64,000 nucleotides of DNA from Campylobacter blaseri (GCF_013201895.1 NZ_CP053841.1:1798001-1862000); one strand, 5' to 3'; counted from the first letter of the stretch, positions 44,308 to 54,848 are shown. Numbers and translations are program-made. The notes: generated by a model from the letters alone, not told the origin.

Positions 44308-45717
44308 TTAAATAAGAGTATTTAAGAAATAAACCCACAAAATAACTATAATAGGTGCAAATAAAGCAACTATAACTCCAAGCTTTATAAAGTCTTTAGT
44401 TTTTACTATTCCTGTAGAAAATATTATGGCATTTGGTGGGGTTGATATTGGTAAAACCATAGCTAAAGATGCACTAAGTGCAACTGCTATTATTATAAAG
44501 TCAAATTGTTCAAAAGTAATACTAAACGCTAATACTAATGGTAAAATAATATTTGCAGCAGCTGTATTGCTCATGAAATTTGAAATTAAGATGATTATAT
44601 ATGAAAAAATTAGCATAAAAATTATGACGCTTAAATCCTTAAAGTTAAAAAGATTAGCAAACCATAAAGCAAGACCACTTTTTGATACTGCTATACCTAG
44701 TGAAAGTCCTCCAACTATGAGTATAATAACATCCCATCTAACAAGTCTTATATCATCCATATCTATAATTCCAAAAATTGTAAATACAATAACAGGAACA
44801 AAGGCCACAACTGATGTTGGGATATTATGTATACTTCCAGTAAGCCAAAGCAAAACAGTAATGAAAAAAGTTACAACCGTCATAATTTTTTTCCAAGTTG
44901 GTATAATTTTGCTATGTTTTATCTTTGCTATAGAGTCGTCAAATTGTGCGATATCTGCTATGCAGGAAATATCTATATGTTTTTGTGAAGTAGGATAAAA
45001 TTTGATTAGATAAAATCTGAGTAAAAATGTGATTATTAAAGCTGGAATAGCTCCATAAAGCATCCACTCTAGGAAATTTGGTGCGGTTTCACCTAAAAGG
45101 CCAACTGCTATTGCATTTGGTGGTGTTCCAATGATAGTTCCCATTCCACCTATATTAGCACCAACTGCGATAGAAAGCAAAAGACCTTTTGCAAACTTAT
45201 CATCTTTTTTAAGTGAGTGAATAATAGGCATAACAGCTGTAAACATCATAGCAGTAGTTGCTGTATTTGACATAAACATAGAAAAAATAAAAGTAATAAA
45301 AAGAATTGCTGTTAAAATATGTTTAGGATCATCTCCAACTAAGTATAATATTTTCTTAGTAAACCATAAGTCAAGCCTTGTTTTCGAAGCTGCAACACCC
45401 ATAATAAAACCGGAAAAAAATAAAAACACTAATGGGCTACCCCAAGGCTGTAGATATACTGCCCAGTTAGAGTTAGAATCTGCAAAATTAAAACTATTAA
45501 ACCCCAATAAAATCACATTTAAAAAAATTACTAAAAGCGACACAGCAAAAGCAGGTACAGCTTCGCTCATCCAAAGACCAGTAGCAAATAAAAGTATAAA
45601 AAGAGAAAGTGTTGCCTTCTCATTTAAATCAGTATATTCAGGGCAAAATGTGATTATCAAAGCAAAAACTAAACTTATTATAAACTTAAAAGGTGCGAAA
45701 TTTATTTTTTCAAGCAT
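44308..45717 (-). CDS. DASS-family anion:sodium symporter
   Basis: The 469-residue carrier has about twelve TM segments and both DASS signatures: SNTATTAMMFTAVMP followed by GANIGGMGTIIGTPPNAIAVG (about 149-203), and SNFMSNTAAANIILPLVLA with ALSASLAMVLPISTPPNAIIFSTG (about 380-430). DASS carriers import sulfate or C4-dicarboxylates with sodium. The neighbourhood of AssT could point to sulfate, but the specificity cannot be read from sequence. Monocistronic. Confidence 0.85.
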   Translation of the reverse strand: MLEKINFAPFKFIISLVFALIITFCPEYTDLNEKATLSLFILLFATGLWMSEAVPAFAVSLLVIFLNVILLGFNSFNFADSNSNWAVYLQPWGSPLVFLFFSGFIMGVAASKTRLDLWFTKKILYLVGDDPKHILTAILFITFIFSMFMSNTATTAMMFTAVMPIIHSLKKDDKFAKGLLLSIAVGANIGGMGTIIGTPPNAIAVGLLGETAPNFLEWMLYGAIPALIITFLLRFYLIKFYPTSQKHIDISCIADIAQFDDSIAKIKHSKIIPTWKKIMTVVTFFITVLLWLTGSIHNIPTSVVAFVPVIVFTIFGIIDMDDIRLVRWDVIILIVGGLSLGIAVSKSGLALWFANLFNFKDLSVIIFMLIFSYIIILISNFMSNTAAANIILPLVLAFSITFEQFDFIIIAVALSASLAMVLPISTPPNAIIFSTGIVKTKDFIKLGVIVALFAPIIVILWVYFLNTLI

Positions 45718-45863
45718 TTATTAACTCTTTTTTATTATATTTTTAGCCCATTATATCAAAAACTATCTTTTTAACCTCTCTAAATTTCCATTTTATAGGA
45801 CAAAAAATGTTATAATCTTTTTTTAATTATGGATAGCATATTATTAAGTTTAAAAGGTAGTTT

Positions 45864-46475
45864 ATGAAAAAAATTTTAATAAATTTTGCACACCCAGCAA
45901 AAAGACATTCAAGTATAAACAAGACCCTAATAAAAGCGGTAAAAAACTTAGAAAATATTACTATAAATGATCTTTATGCTAATTATCCTGATTTTTTAAT
46001 AGATGTAAAAAGAGAACAAAAACTTTGTGAAGAACATGATATTATCATATTTCAACATCCACTTTATTGGTATTCAACTCCTGCAATTGTAAAAGAGTGG
46101 CAAGATTTAGTTTTAGAACATGGCTGGGCTTATGGCTCAAATGCAGAAGCTTTAAAAGATAAGATTTTTTTAGAGGCCATAAGTGCGGGAAGAGATGAGG
46201 AAACATATCACAAAGATGGATTAAATGAATTTACTCTTGAAGAGTTTATATCGCCTAGAAAAATCACAGCTAAAATTTGTAAAATGACCTATTTGCCCCC
46301 ATTTTGCATTTTTGGATCCCATAGAGGCATAGATAAAAGCAAACTTGAAACCTATACTGCAGAGTATAGAAAAGCACTAACTGCCTTAAGGGATGAAATA
46401 TTGGATTTAGATCTTGCAAAAACTAAAATATATCTAAATGAAGATTTAGATTCTTTAATTAAAAAGGCTGTATGA
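45864..46475 (+). CDS. kefF: KefF-like NAD(P)H quinone oxidoreductase
   Basis: The 203-residue flavodoxin-fold enzyme has [12 protein letters not shown] (about 7-18, FMN phosphate), [29 protein letters not shown] (about 64-92) and AISAGRDEE, as in KefF/MdaB quinone reductases. KefF is the ancillary subunit that activates the KefC antiporter and senses electrophiles. Its stop overlaps the kefC start (ATGA), which fixes the pair. Confidence 0.88.
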   Translation: MKKILINFAHPAKRHSSINKTLIKAVKNLENITINDLYANYPDFLIDVKREQKLCEEHDIIIFQHPLYWYSTPAIVKEWQDLVLEHGWAYGSNAEALKDKIFLEAISAGRDEETYHKDGLNEFTLEEFISPRKITAKICKMTYLPPFCIFGSHRGIDKSKLETYTAEYRKALTALRDEILDLDLAKTKIYLNEDLDSLIKKAV

Positions 46476-48328
46476 TGGACTTTTTTTTAATTCAACTATT
46501 TATATTTTTAACTGCTGCAGCAATTGCTGTTCCAGTAGCTAAAAAACTAGGTCTTGGCTCTGTTCTTGGTTATCTTTTAGCAGGAATTATAATTGGACCG
46601 TTTGGATTTTCACTAATTGGTGATGTTGAAGATATAATGCATTTTACTGAATTTGGTGTTGTTATGATGTTGTTTTTAGTTGGTCTTGAGCTTAAGCCAT
46701 CAATTTTATGGCAGATGAAAACTCCCATATTTGGAATGGGTGGATCTCAAGTTGTATTAACAACTTTGCTTATCTCGGGTCTTGCACTGTTTTTTATCCC
46801 TTGGCAACAAGCTCTTGCAATAGGTTTGATAGTAGCACTATCGTCAACTGCTATAGTTTTGCAAACATTAAAAGAAAAGGGCTTATTGAATACACCGCAG
46901 GGAAAGTCAATTTTTTCAGTTCTTTTATTTCAAGATTTAGCAGTTATACCCATGCTTGCTATTTTTCCACTTCTAGCAACTCTAGATATCTTAGGCTCAT
47001 CAGCACAAGAGAGTGCCTTTTTCGACATACATGCATTGCCTGGATATCTGCAACTTATCATAACACTTATGGCGATTGCATTTGTTTTAATTGTAGGAAA
47101 GTATGCAAGTAGACCAATTTTTAGAGCCATTGCAAAAACGGGAGTTAGGGAGATTTTTGTTGGAACTGCTTTGGCTTTGGTGGTTGGGATATCTTTACTT
47201 ATGACGCTTGTTGGACTATCTCCTGCACTTGGAACTTTTCTAGCTGGGGTTGTTTTGGCAGAAAGCGAATATAGACATGAACTTGAAAGTGATATAGAGC
47301 CTTTTAAAGGGCTTCTTTTGGGAGTATTTTTCATAACAATCGGTGCAAATTTGAACTTTACCCTAATAGGAGAAAATATACTCTTAATAGGTGGTCTTGT
47401 TTTTGCACTTATATCTTTTAAGTGGATTGCATTAATTCTAACTAGTATAATGTTTAAAATGCCTAAAAAAGAGCGAGCCTTATTTGCAATAGCCCTAGCA
47501 CAAGGTGGAGAATTTGCATTTGTATTATTTCAATTTTCAAAATCAAATGGAGTATTACCAAATGATCTTATAGAGCCTTTAATCTCTGCTGTTGCAATAT
47601 CTATGTTTTTAGCACCTCTGCTTTTTATGGCATATGACAAATTTGCAAAAACAGAAGATAGAGAAGATACAAAAGAGCAAGATGAAATAGAACCTGATAG
47701 CCACAAGGTTATCATAGCAGGCTTTGGAAGGCTTGGAATAGATCTTGGAAGATTTTTAATATCAGCAGGCATTAGACCTGTTATTATTGACTATAACGCA
47801 GGGCATGTTGATACATTAAGAAAATTTGGATTTGAGGTTTATTATGGCGATATCACAAGACCTGATTTGCTTGAGTCAGCAGGAGCTAGCGAGGCAGAGC
47901 TTTTAATTATAACTATAAAAGATATAGAAAAATCAAAAAGATTAATAGAACTTGCGAAAAAACACTATCCAAATTTAAAAATAGCTGTTAATGCCTATGA
48001 TAGAATTAGTAGTTATGAGATTATGGATTTAGGTGTTAATGCAGTTAGACTAGAAACTTTTGGAAGTGCCATTAACTTAGGGGAAGATGCACTAAAACTA
48101 ATTGGATATGATCCTTACGAGGCGTATAAAATGGGGAGACTTTTTAAGAAAAAAGATGGTGAGATCTTGCCTTTTTTATACGAATCTTCAAAAAAAGATT
48201 TCCAAAACTATATTTTTACCTATCAAAAACATAATGAAGATCTGGAAAAACTAATTAAAATAGATATAAATAGCGATGAACTAGAAGAGTTAGATAAAGC
48301 ATGGACTGCAAAAAACCCTGAAAAATAA
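46472..48328 (+). CDS. kefC: Glutathione-gated K+/H+ antiporter (KefC-like)
   Basis: The 618-residue protein has a CPA2 membrane domain of about twelve TM segments (about 1-385) with [13 protein letters not shown] and [17 protein letters not shown]-like [37 protein letters not shown], then a cytosolic RCK/TrkA-N domain (about 410-530) starting [17 protein letters not shown]. KefC exports K+ and acidifies the cytosol after electrophile stress. It overlaps kefF by 4 bases. Its stop abuts the convergent GIY-YIG gene with no spacer. Confidence 0.92.
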   Translation: MMDFFLIQLFIFLTAAAIAVPVAKKLGLGSVLGYLLAGIIIGPFGFSLIGDVEDIMHFTEFGVVMMLFLVGLELKPSILWQMKTPIFGMGGSQVVLTTLLISGLALFFIPWQQALAIGLIVALSSTAIVLQTLKEKGLLNTPQGKSIFSVLLFQDLAVIPMLAIFPLLATLDILGSSAQESAFFDIHALPGYLQLIITLMAIAFVLIVGKYASRPIFRAIAKTGVREIFVGTALALVVGISLLMTLVGLSPALGTFLAGVVLAESEYRHELESDIEPFKGLLLGVFFITIGANLNFTLIGENILLIGGLVFALISFKWIALILTSIMFKMPKKERALFAIALAQGGEFAFVLFQFSKSNGVLPNDLIEPLISAVAISMFLAPLLFMAYDKFAKTEDREDTKEQDEIEPDSHKVIIAGFGRLGIDLGRFLISAGIRPVIIDYNAGHVDTLRKFGFEVYYGDITRPDLLESAGASEAELLIITIKDIEKSKRLIELAKKHYPNLKIAVNAYDRISSYEIMDLGVNAVRLETFGSAINLGEDALKLIGYDPYEAYKMGRLFKKKDGEILPFLYESSKKDFQNYIFTYQKHNEDLEKLIKIDINSDELEELDKAWTAKNPEK

Positions 48329-48868
48329 TCAAAATTTCATTTTGGCTTTGCAGGTTCTTAAAATTTCCCTATGGGATTTTGTTAAAATATTTTTTGTGTG
48401 CTGATAATTTAAAGGTAGGTAGTTACTTGTTATAAAATCTCTTTCTAAAAAAGATAACTCGTCCCCACAAACCTCCATCCATGATACAATGCAATTTGTA
48501 TCTATAAAATCATTAATATAGTTTTTGTTTTTTGACATAGGCTTATCTAGTAATCCACAAAGTGTCGTGCGTAAAGAAGAAAGTCTGCCATTTAAAACGC
48601 CCTTATTGTGAAAATTACTATAATCCAAAATATGATACTTCACCAATCTCTCATTCCCGTTTTTAGCCTTTCCGGCATATAGAAGGCCATAGATATCTCC
48701 CTCTATGGTTTTTGTTTTAATCCTACTAAAATCTATTTCATCTTTTAATTTTTCTAACAAGATATTAAAACAGCTAACTTTAAACCACCAACAATATAAA
48801 ATAGAATTTCTAGTTATTTTTATATTATTTTTTCTAATATCTGCAACCCTTAATTGATTATTTTTCAT
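48329..48868 (-). CDS. GIY-YIG-like nuclease family protein
   Basis: The 179-residue product has YGLLYAGKAKNGNERLVKYH (about 60-79), a divergent GIY-YIG (LLY-AGK) core with the arginine following in LNGRLSSLRTTLCGLL (about 93-108), and SFLERDFITSNYLPLNYQHT (about 142-161), where the glutamate fits the catalytic position. This is a GIY-YIG subgroup often encoded with DUF6884 proteins. Substrate unknown. The preceding decayed gene ends one base before this start, so the two formed an operon. Confidence 0.6.
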   Translation of the reverse strand: MKNNQLRVADIRKNNIKITRNSILYCWWFKVSCFNILLEKLKDEIDFSRIKTKTIEGDIYGLLYAGKAKNGNERLVKYHILDYSNFHNKGVLNGRLSSLRTTLCGLLDKPMSKNKNYINDFIDTNCIVSWMEVCGDELSFLERDFITSNYLPLNYQHTKNILTKSHREILRTCKAKMKF

Positions 48869-48869
48869 A

Positions 48870-49478
48870 TTACAACAACTCTTTCTTTACAAATTTACAA
48901 TGCCAATTTGTAAAAGAATTTTGAATTCCACAATATTCTTTAAATTCAAAATTATTCACATTAAGATATTGACTTGCTTCATTATTTAGTTTACTCTCAT
49001 AAATTATAATTTTTTATTTTTAATGTTTTTTGTTAAATTACAAAAAGGTGTAATATATTTTGAACCTCCAAAAAATACAATATTAGTATTTTTATTAATA
49101 TGTTCTAGATGGTTATAATCTTTGAAGTCCAAAGAACTTAACATTCTTTGTTTATACTTATTTCTACCGCTTAAGCTAGAAAAAGTTATATCGTACTTTG
49201 GCAGCTTAAACGGTGCTCTTACTATGCCCCAAACATCAAAAAATATAAAAATCATCTCTATATTTATTATATAATTTTTGATAAATGATATTTTTATATA
49301 AGCTACAAGCTTTTAGCAACTGCTTATCGTCTTGATTATTATTTAGCCATTCTCTCCATGTTATAGATGAAAAATTATTTTTTTCATCTGGACGAACATA
49401 TAAAATTAGATTTCTATTATCTACCAAATCTGAATTTGCACAAAAAACTATTTCTTTATTGTCATATATTAAATTAAA
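48870..49478 (-). pseudogene. DUF6884-like gene with two homopolymer frameshifts
   Basis: One product is read across three frames: KEIVFCANSDLVDNRN, EWLNNNQDDKQLLKACSLYK, then past a T6 run (49238-49243) DVWGIVRAPFKLPKYDITFS and NKNTNIVFFGGSKYITPF, then past a second A/T run near 49010 IIYESKLNNEASQYLNVNNF to a stop at 48870. Removing one T at the first run joins YIF to DVWG cleanly. The LYxxxxYxKlyxKY...GIVxxPFxLPxYDITxSSLS pattern fits DUF6884. A start codon is not evident (the frame opens after a TGA at 49479). Either decayed, phase-variable or mis-assembled. Confidence 0.55.
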
Positions 49479-49753
49479 TCATTTTTGCATTACTATAGCT
49501 AATAATAATATTATTCATAATGCACAAACTCTTTTTAGACTTATAACTAAACTCTGCTGAAAGTTGTTATTGCCATATATTAATATATAATCTATTGTTT
49601 TTTTAGCAAAATAGGCTTTAAGCATATAAAAATATATAAAAACTATCTAAAAATATAAAATATCTCTAGATTTTAAGTAAAGATTAATCTATCTTAGTAA
49701 AATTTTTATTATAATATTAACTTTCAGTATAAGATATTTAAATAGGAAAATAA

Positions 49754-51589
49754 ATGAATTTTTTAAAAAACTTCTTTGCCATATTTTTGATATGTTTAGT
49801 AGTAACTATATGTGGCAAAATGATATTTGCTTTTTATCTTTTTCCAGATATAACTATTTCACAAAAACTATATGCTATATTTTTTGGTTATAAATTTGAC
49901 CTTGCAACAAGCGCTACGATAGCCTTTGTAGCCACCTTGTTGGAATTTAATAAAAAAACTATGGTTTTACTAGCTTCTGTTTTAATAATCATTATATTTG
50001 GAATTCAAGTTGCAGATACTATGTATTTTTACGACTCAGGTAGACATATCTCATATGAGATAAGGGATGCTACAAATGATGCCTCTGGACTTTTATCCGT
50101 TGCTTTTTCTCAACATACTTGGCTTTTTGTATGCTCAATACTTGCAATTACTGTTATATTTATCCTGTCTTTTTTTACATTTAATAAAACGCTAAATGTT
50201 GAAAAATTTAATAAATTTTATATTTTTAAAAAAATACTAATTATATTAATATCAATTTTCTTTATTAGAGGTATGTTTCAGCATATTCCACTAAATCCTT
50301 GGCAATCAAGCAAAATCACAGATCCAAATTTGTCCTTAATTTCTCTAAATGGAGCATATAATTTAATATATACAAATTTAAAAACAAAAAATGAGTTAAA
50401 GCAAACAAAAAAATACATAACAGAAGATGAAAATAATAGCATTAAAAATCTATATGGAGAGATAAAAGACTACAAACCTATGTTAAACAAAGCTCCAAAT
50501 ATAGTTATGTTCTTTCTTGAAAGCTGGAGTGGTGTACATCTAAAAAGTTATGGTGGAGATTTTCAAACAACACCAAATTTTGATAGTTTATTAACAAAAT
50601 CAATAAGACCAAAAGCCATGATAGCAAATGGACACCGAACAACAGAAGGGGTTTTTGCAACTTTAACATCATCTCAAAATCCACTAGGCAAAAGTATAGC
50701 AAAAACAAATTTGCAAAACTATGAATATGAAACACTTATAGATCTTTTAAAGAAGTATGAAAAATATTCTAGTGTTTTTTTCCAAGGAACGAATAAGGAT
50801 ACATCGGGAACTGGAGCATTAGTTCAGTCATTAGGTTTTGAAAAATCATATGGAAAACATAATGTAAGTAAAAAAATATTTAAAGAAAACAGCTGGGGTG
50901 TTCAAGATAAAGATTTGTATAACTTTGCTCTTGAAAAATTAGAAAATATGTCACAACCTTTTATTATAGGCTTAAATGGGGCAACTACACACGATATAGT
51001 TATACCTAAAGAAGTGGAGTTAATCAACTTTACAAATGATGAAGAGTTAAATTTAAAACTAAATACATTTTACTACTCTGATAAATGGATGTATGAGTTT
51101 GTCGAGCAAGTAAAAAAAATATACCCAAATACAATATTTGTATTTTTAGCTGATCATTGTGGTGGTGGCTTGCCAAATAGTAATTTTTTAAACTATATGA
51201 TACCGTTTGCCATCTATTCAGAAGCACTTGAGCCTAAAAAGATAGATAGCTACATATCTCAAAGAGATATCGCCCCTACTTTAGTCGATATAGTTTTGGG
51301 TGATTATAAAAAAATATCTCCATTTTTTACCGGAAAATCCATACTAAGAGAAAATAATTTTTTTGCTGATTATTACCACAACGGAGTTCTTGGAGTAGTA
51401 AAAGACAATATAGCTATAGAAATAATAGAAGATAAAATGAGTTGTTATGATGTATCAAATTTTAAAGAAATACCTATAACATGTCCAAAAAACTCAAGTT
51501 TTATAGCAAATCAGATAAAATCTTTTACGAATGTAAATCAAGATTTACTCTTCAAGGGCGAGATAAAAGAATTTGCTAAATACAGATAG
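49754..51589 (+). CDS. LtaS-like membrane sulfatase/phosphoglycerol or phosphoethanolamine transferase
   Basis: The 611-residue protein has five TM segments (about 1-175) and a periplasmic sulfatase-fold domain (about 240-560): NIVMFFLESWSGVHLKSYGG (metal Glu), the nucleophile threonine in GHRTTEGVFATL (about 296-307), THDIVIP and FLADHCGGG (metal Asp/His). This is the LTA-synthase/OpgB architecture that moves phosphoglycerol or phosphoethanolamine onto surface glycans or lipids. In Gram-negatives it usually decorates glucans or LPS. The start follows AATAGGAAAATAA. The 275 bases before it are AT-rich and show nothing. Confidence 0.85.
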   Translation: MNFLKNFFAIFLICLVVTICGKMIFAFYLFPDITISQKLYAIFFGYKFDLATSATIAFVATLLEFNKKTMVLLASVLIIIIFGIQVADTMYFYDSGRHISYEIRDATNDASGLLSVAFSQHTWLFVCSILAITVIFILSFFTFNKTLNVEKFNKFYIFKKILIILISIFFIRGMFQHIPLNPWQSSKITDPNLSLISLNGAYNLIYTNLKTKNELKQTKKYITEDENNSIKNLYGEIKDYKPMLNKAPNIVMFFLESWSGVHLKSYGGDFQTTPNFDSLLTKSIRPKAMIANGHRTTEGVFATLTSSQNPLGKSIAKTNLQNYEYETLIDLLKKYEKYSSVFFQGTNKDTSGTGALVQSLGFEKSYGKHNVSKKIFKENSWGVQDKDLYNFALEKLENMSQPFIIGLNGATTHDIVIPKEVELINFTNDEELNLKLNTFYYSDKWMYEFVEQVKKIYPNTIFVFLADHCGGGLPNSNFLNYMIPFAIYSEALEPKKIDSYISQRDIAPTLVDIVLGDYKKISPFFTGKSILRENNFFADYYHNGVLGVVKDNIAIEIIEDKMSCYDVSNFKEIPITCPKNSSFIANQIKSFTNVNQDLLFKGEIKEFAKYR

Positions 51590-51613
51590 AGTTTTAAATT
51601 TAAAACTCTATCT
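51584..51613. terminator. 30-nt perfect palindrome across both stop codons
   Basis: AGATAGAGTTTTAAA is followed by its exact reverse complement TTTAAAACTCTATCT. It contains the TAG of the LtaS-like gene (51587-51589) and, symmetrically, the TAG of the convergent YbaK gene (51608-51610), so it serves as a shared terminator inside the ends of both genes. Confidence 0.8.
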
Positions 51614-52138
51614 TGTAGCAAAATTAATCAATTTAGGTTTAGCAATCCTCGCATAATCTTTTGTATTTAAAACTATAGATTTATCAAGCAAACCTGCATT
51701 AAAGGCTATTTCATCATATCTTTTTAGCAAATTACTATCAGCTACCAAAAGCAGCTTTTCATTAAAACTAAATGGAGGAATGGAGCCAAAAACGCAATCA
51801 GTTAGCTCACTAACCTCAGCAGGACTTGCCAAAGACGCCTTTACCCCCCCAAGCTCCAATGCTAAAGAGGCTAAATTTGCTTGCATATCAGCTGGAAGAA
51901 CTGCTAAAACTCTTAGTTTTTTCTTTTTAGGAAGATTACTTTTATTTTTGGTATCTAAGCTTGGATCATCTACACCTTTTATAACACAAACAAGTGCTTT
52001 GGCGCCTTGCCCTAACATAGTTCCCCTAACTTTAGCAACTTCTTGCGATGTGCCTGCTGACTCATGCTCAATCACTCTAAATTTAGCATTCTCGCTACTT
52101 AAGAGGGTATTGAGTTTATTAAAAATTTGCTCTGACAT
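51608..52138 (-). CDS. YbaK/EbsC-type aminoacyl-tRNA deacylase
   Basis: The 176-residue product has HESAGTSQEVAKVRGTMLGQGAKALVCVIKG (about 24-54) with the catalytic lysine in AKALV, GGVKASLASPAEVSELTDCVFGSIPPFSF (about 93-121) for the ProX/YbaK loop. It hydrolyses mischarged tRNA such as Cys- or Ala-tRNAPro. It matches the short ProXp/YbaK branch. The start follows ATTAAATGT without a strong ribosome site. The 262 bases beyond its start are AT-rich without a gene. Confidence 0.85.
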   Translation of the reverse strand: MSEQIFNKLNTLLSSENAKFRVIEHESAGTSQEVAKVRGTMLGQGAKALVCVIKGVDDPSLDTKNKSNLPKKKKLRVLAVLPADMQANLASLALELGGVKASLASPAEVSELTDCVFGSIPPFSFNEKLLLVADSNLLKRYDEIAFNAGLLDKSIVLNTKDYARIAKPKLINFATR

Positions 52139-52400
52139 TTAATAACCTTTACAACTCATCTAGTTTTAATAACCACTAGGATATCATTTTAACTAATATT
52201 TATTTATATTTTAATTATTTTAGTCTCTTTAAAGTCTTATTTCTGACCTAGATTGATTTAAAATACTTATTCACATAAATATATTTAATAATATAATAAA
52301 AATATATCTTTAGATAAATTAAATTAATGGAAATTTATTTTTATTTAATTTAAATTGGCATATAATCACCAATTTAATTTTTAAATTTTAGGTTACTTTT

Positions 52401-53321
52401 ATGTTTACATCATTATTGTCTATATTTATATTAATTGCATCTGGGTATTTTTCAAAAAAAATAAAAATATTTAAACAAAAACACTCAACTATATTTATAA
52501 GCTACGCATTAACCTTTGCTCTGCCTGCTTTAATTTTTGATAAAATTTACCACGTTCACATACATACAACACTTTTAAACATCATACTAACAGGCTTTGC
52601 ATCATCAATAATAGGTGCTTGTTTAGGATTTTTAATATGTAGGTTTTTAAAATTTAGCAAAGCGACCACAATAAGTACTCTACTTTTAGCTCTATTTGGA
52701 AATACTCTTTTTATAGGTATGCCTATAATAACAGGTTTTTTTGGTAAAGAAACTCTTGATGAAATAATCTTTTACGATCAGCTTGCGACATCTATACCTA
52801 TATCGATCTTGGGACCTTTTATCCTCTCTTTTGGGGCCGATGTAAAGGTGTCTTTAATTAAAAATACTATTGAGGTTTTAAAATTTCCACCATTTATAGC
52901 ACTGGTATTTGGGTTTGCTTTTAGAAATGTAAAAATACCTCATGTTATTTTTGATTCACTTAATCTTTTTAGTGCAAGCGTTGTTCCTGTTGCTTTGTTT
53001 GCTATAGGTTTAGGATTAAATTTCAGAAGTGTTAAAAGCTCTTATAAATCCACTATAATAGTCCTTCTTTGCAAAATGATAGTAGCTCCTTTGCTTTTTA
53101 TAACAATAGCTTTGATATTTAAAGTAAATTTTGGTGATATTAGTTGGAGTGTTGGTATTTTACAATGTGCAATGCCTCCTATGGTTTTAGCCAGCGCTAT
53201 GATAATGAAAGCAAATTTAGATACACAACTTGCAGTTTCTGCTGTAGCAATGGGGGTTATTTTTAGTTTTGTATCTTTACCTTTTGTAAATTTTATGATT
53301 ACATTTTTGGGTGGAAATTAA
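52401..53321 (+). CDS. AEC-family transporter
   Basis: The 306-residue protein has ten TM segments in two halves of five and the features of the auxin-efflux-carrier family: an N-terminal ASGYFSKKIKIFKQKHSTIFISYALTFALPALIFDKI and a second-half mirror ILQCAMPPMVLASAMIMKANLD. Bacterial AEC proteins export or import small organic acids such as malate; the substrate here cannot be told. Monocistronic. Confidence 0.85.
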   Translation: MFTSLLSIFILIASGYFSKKIKIFKQKHSTIFISYALTFALPALIFDKIYHVHIHTTLLNIILTGFASSIIGACLGFLICRFLKFSKATTISTLLLALFGNTLFIGMPIITGFFGKETLDEIIFYDQLATSIPISILGPFILSFGADVKVSLIKNTIEVLKFPPFIALVFGFAFRNVKIPHVIFDSLNLFSASVVPVALFAIGLGLNFRSVKSSYKSTIIVLLCKMIVAPLLFITIALIFKVNFGDISWSVGILQCAMPPMVLASAMIMKANLDTQLAVSAVAMGVIFSFVSLPFVNFMITFLGGN

Positions 53322-53356
53322 TTTATATTTTAATTTATTTTTGGCTTGAGTGCTAG

Positions 53357-53433
53357 TGGTGTCAAGAGGGAGACTTGAACTCCCGACCTCCGGCTTATGA
53401 GACCAGCGCTCTAACCAGCTGAGCTACCTTGAC
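53357..53433 (-). tRNA. tRNA-Met (CAU)
   Basis: 77 nt with encoded ACCA. Acceptor GTCAAGG pairs with TCTTGAC (one G-U), anticodon loop CTCATAA reads CAU, T-arm GGGAG/CTCCC. The body looks like elongator Met; an Ile2 (lysidine) identity cannot be excluded without comparison. Confidence 0.9.
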
Positions 53434-53543
53434 ACTAAAAAAGAAAATGAATTATATCCAATTTATGCTTATTTTTAAATTAAATAAAAAAGCTTAAATT
53501 TAAGATAATTGATTATAATTGTTATTATTTTTAAAGGTTAAAT

Positions 53544-53879
53544 GTGTTTATAGAAATTTTTTATTATATCATCGCTGCATTTTTTGAAATTCTTGGATGT
53601 TACTCATTTTGGATAGTTATAAAAGATGGCAAAAGCCCACTTTTTTTAACTCTTGGCGTAGTTTCACTTGTAACTTTTGCCTACATTTTAACAAGGGTTG
53701 ATAGTGAATTTGCAGGAAGAGCTTATGCGGCATATGGTGGAATTTATATATTTTCTTCACTTTTATGGTTATTTTTCATAGAAAAACAAAGTATTACAAA
53801 ATACGATATTTTAGGGGCAACTCTTTCCATTTTAGGTGCAGTTATCATAATAACCTCAGCCATTAAAAAACTCTCTTAA
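53544..53879 (+). CDS. YnfA/UPF0060 small membrane protein
   Basis: The 111-residue protein has four TM segments and the UPF0060 signature GCYSFWIVIKDGKSP (about 18-32) and GRAYAAYGGIYIFSSLLWLFFIEK (about 57-80). The start is GTG at 53544 after AAAGGTTAAAT. It resembles SMR exporters in size; the function is unsettled. Monocistronic. Confidence 0.87.
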   Translation: MFIEIFYYIIAAFFEILGCYSFWIVIKDGKSPLFLTLGVVSLVTFAYILTRVDSEFAGRAYAAYGGIYIFSSLLWLFFIEKQSITKYDILGATLSILGAVIIITSAIKKLS

Positions 53880-53978
53880 AGTCATATTGCAATTATATAT
53901 TTCTTAATTTCTTTGTCATATTAAATTTATTTTATATTTAAAATACCTATTGCCAAACTAAGAAGCAATAGAATAAAA

Positions 53979-54848
53979 TTAATGTGTTAATAGTTCTAAA
54001 ATGCTTTTGCTCTGAAATTCGTTAGCATAATTTTTTAATGTTTTATAAGAATTCTTATCATCTTCTATGCCATTTTCAAGTAATAGTTTTATAGCTTTGT
54101 CATTATCTAAGTATGTATTAAATTTGATAAAAAATTCTTTATCTTTATCACTTAAATCTTTAAATCTCATATACTTAAAAAGTTCTTTTAAAAAAAGTTC
54201 TTTTTGGCTATAAAATTCCAAAAATTTTTCACTTTTTACAAATTCCCTCATATCTTTTTGAGGCGGTTTTTTACTATTTATGTTAAACCCATTTTTATTT
54301 ATAAATTGCCCTAAATCAAACACAATAGCCAACATAAGATTATCCGTATTTTTAGCTTTATTTTCTAAAAGATAGGAAAAAACCTTAAAGCTATTCACTG
54401 TATAAGCAGGGTTTAAAAGGTTATTTCTACCTATATCATAGCCATTTTTAACCAAAATTTCTGCTAATTTTATAATCTCATCTTCATAAAAAATCTCTTT
54501 TTCTGTATTTATACTTATTGCAACGTCTAAAAGTGTAGTTTTAAAGCTTAACTTAAAAATATCATAATTTAAATCAGGGTTAAATTTCAGTATTTTTTCA
54601 ATTCTATCAAAGTCAAATTTATGAGTATGGTAAGCGTTTAAATTTACTATAAAATGAAAAACAACTCTATCATCTTGGAATTCCTCGTCTATCATTTGTG
54701 GATTTTTACCCATAAACTCTAAAATTTCATCTAATTTTTCATCTATTTGTTTATGCGTAGCATTTTGATCGTAAAAAATTCCCAAATCAAGCTCATCAGC
54801 AAATAACACGCCAAAAACAAATAAAATGAAAATTAAAACTTTTTTCAT
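53979..54848 (-). CDS. Secreted ankyrin-like helical protein, unknown
   Basis: The 289-residue product has a signal peptide (about 1-17, FGVLFADE) and helical repeats of about 33 residues with LLDVAISIN, LLENKAKNTDNLML and AIKLLLENG, suggesting degenerate ankyrin repeats. I assign no function. It starts 31 bases downstream of the PP-loop gene on the same strand and could be co-transcribed with dnaG and that gene. Confidence 0.6.
   Translation of the reverse strand: MKKVLIFILFVFGVLFADELDLGIFYDQNATHKQIDEKLDEILEFMGKNPQMIDEEFQDDRVVFHFIVNLNAYHTHKFDFDRIEKILKFNPDLNYDIFKLSFKTTLLDVAISINTEKEIFYEDEIIKLAEILVKNGYDIGRNNLLNPAYTVNSFKVFSYLLENKAKNTDNLMLAIVFDLGQFINKNGFNINSKKPPQKDMREFVKSEKFLEFYSQKELFLKELFKYMRFKDLSDKDKEFFIKFNTYLDNDKAIKLLLENGIEDDKNSYKTLKNYANEFQSKSILELLTH

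Noticed and set aside
44426-44998. 190-codon plus-strand ORF inside the DASS transporter gene
   Set aside because: The minus strand encodes a clear 12-TM carrier; the plus frame is low-complexity and has no ribosome site.
51844-51850. C7 run (G7 on the coding strand) in the YbaK gene as another contingency tract
   Set aside because: Seven bases is short, the encoded GGV lies in a conserved segment, and the frame is intact; slippage would be rare.
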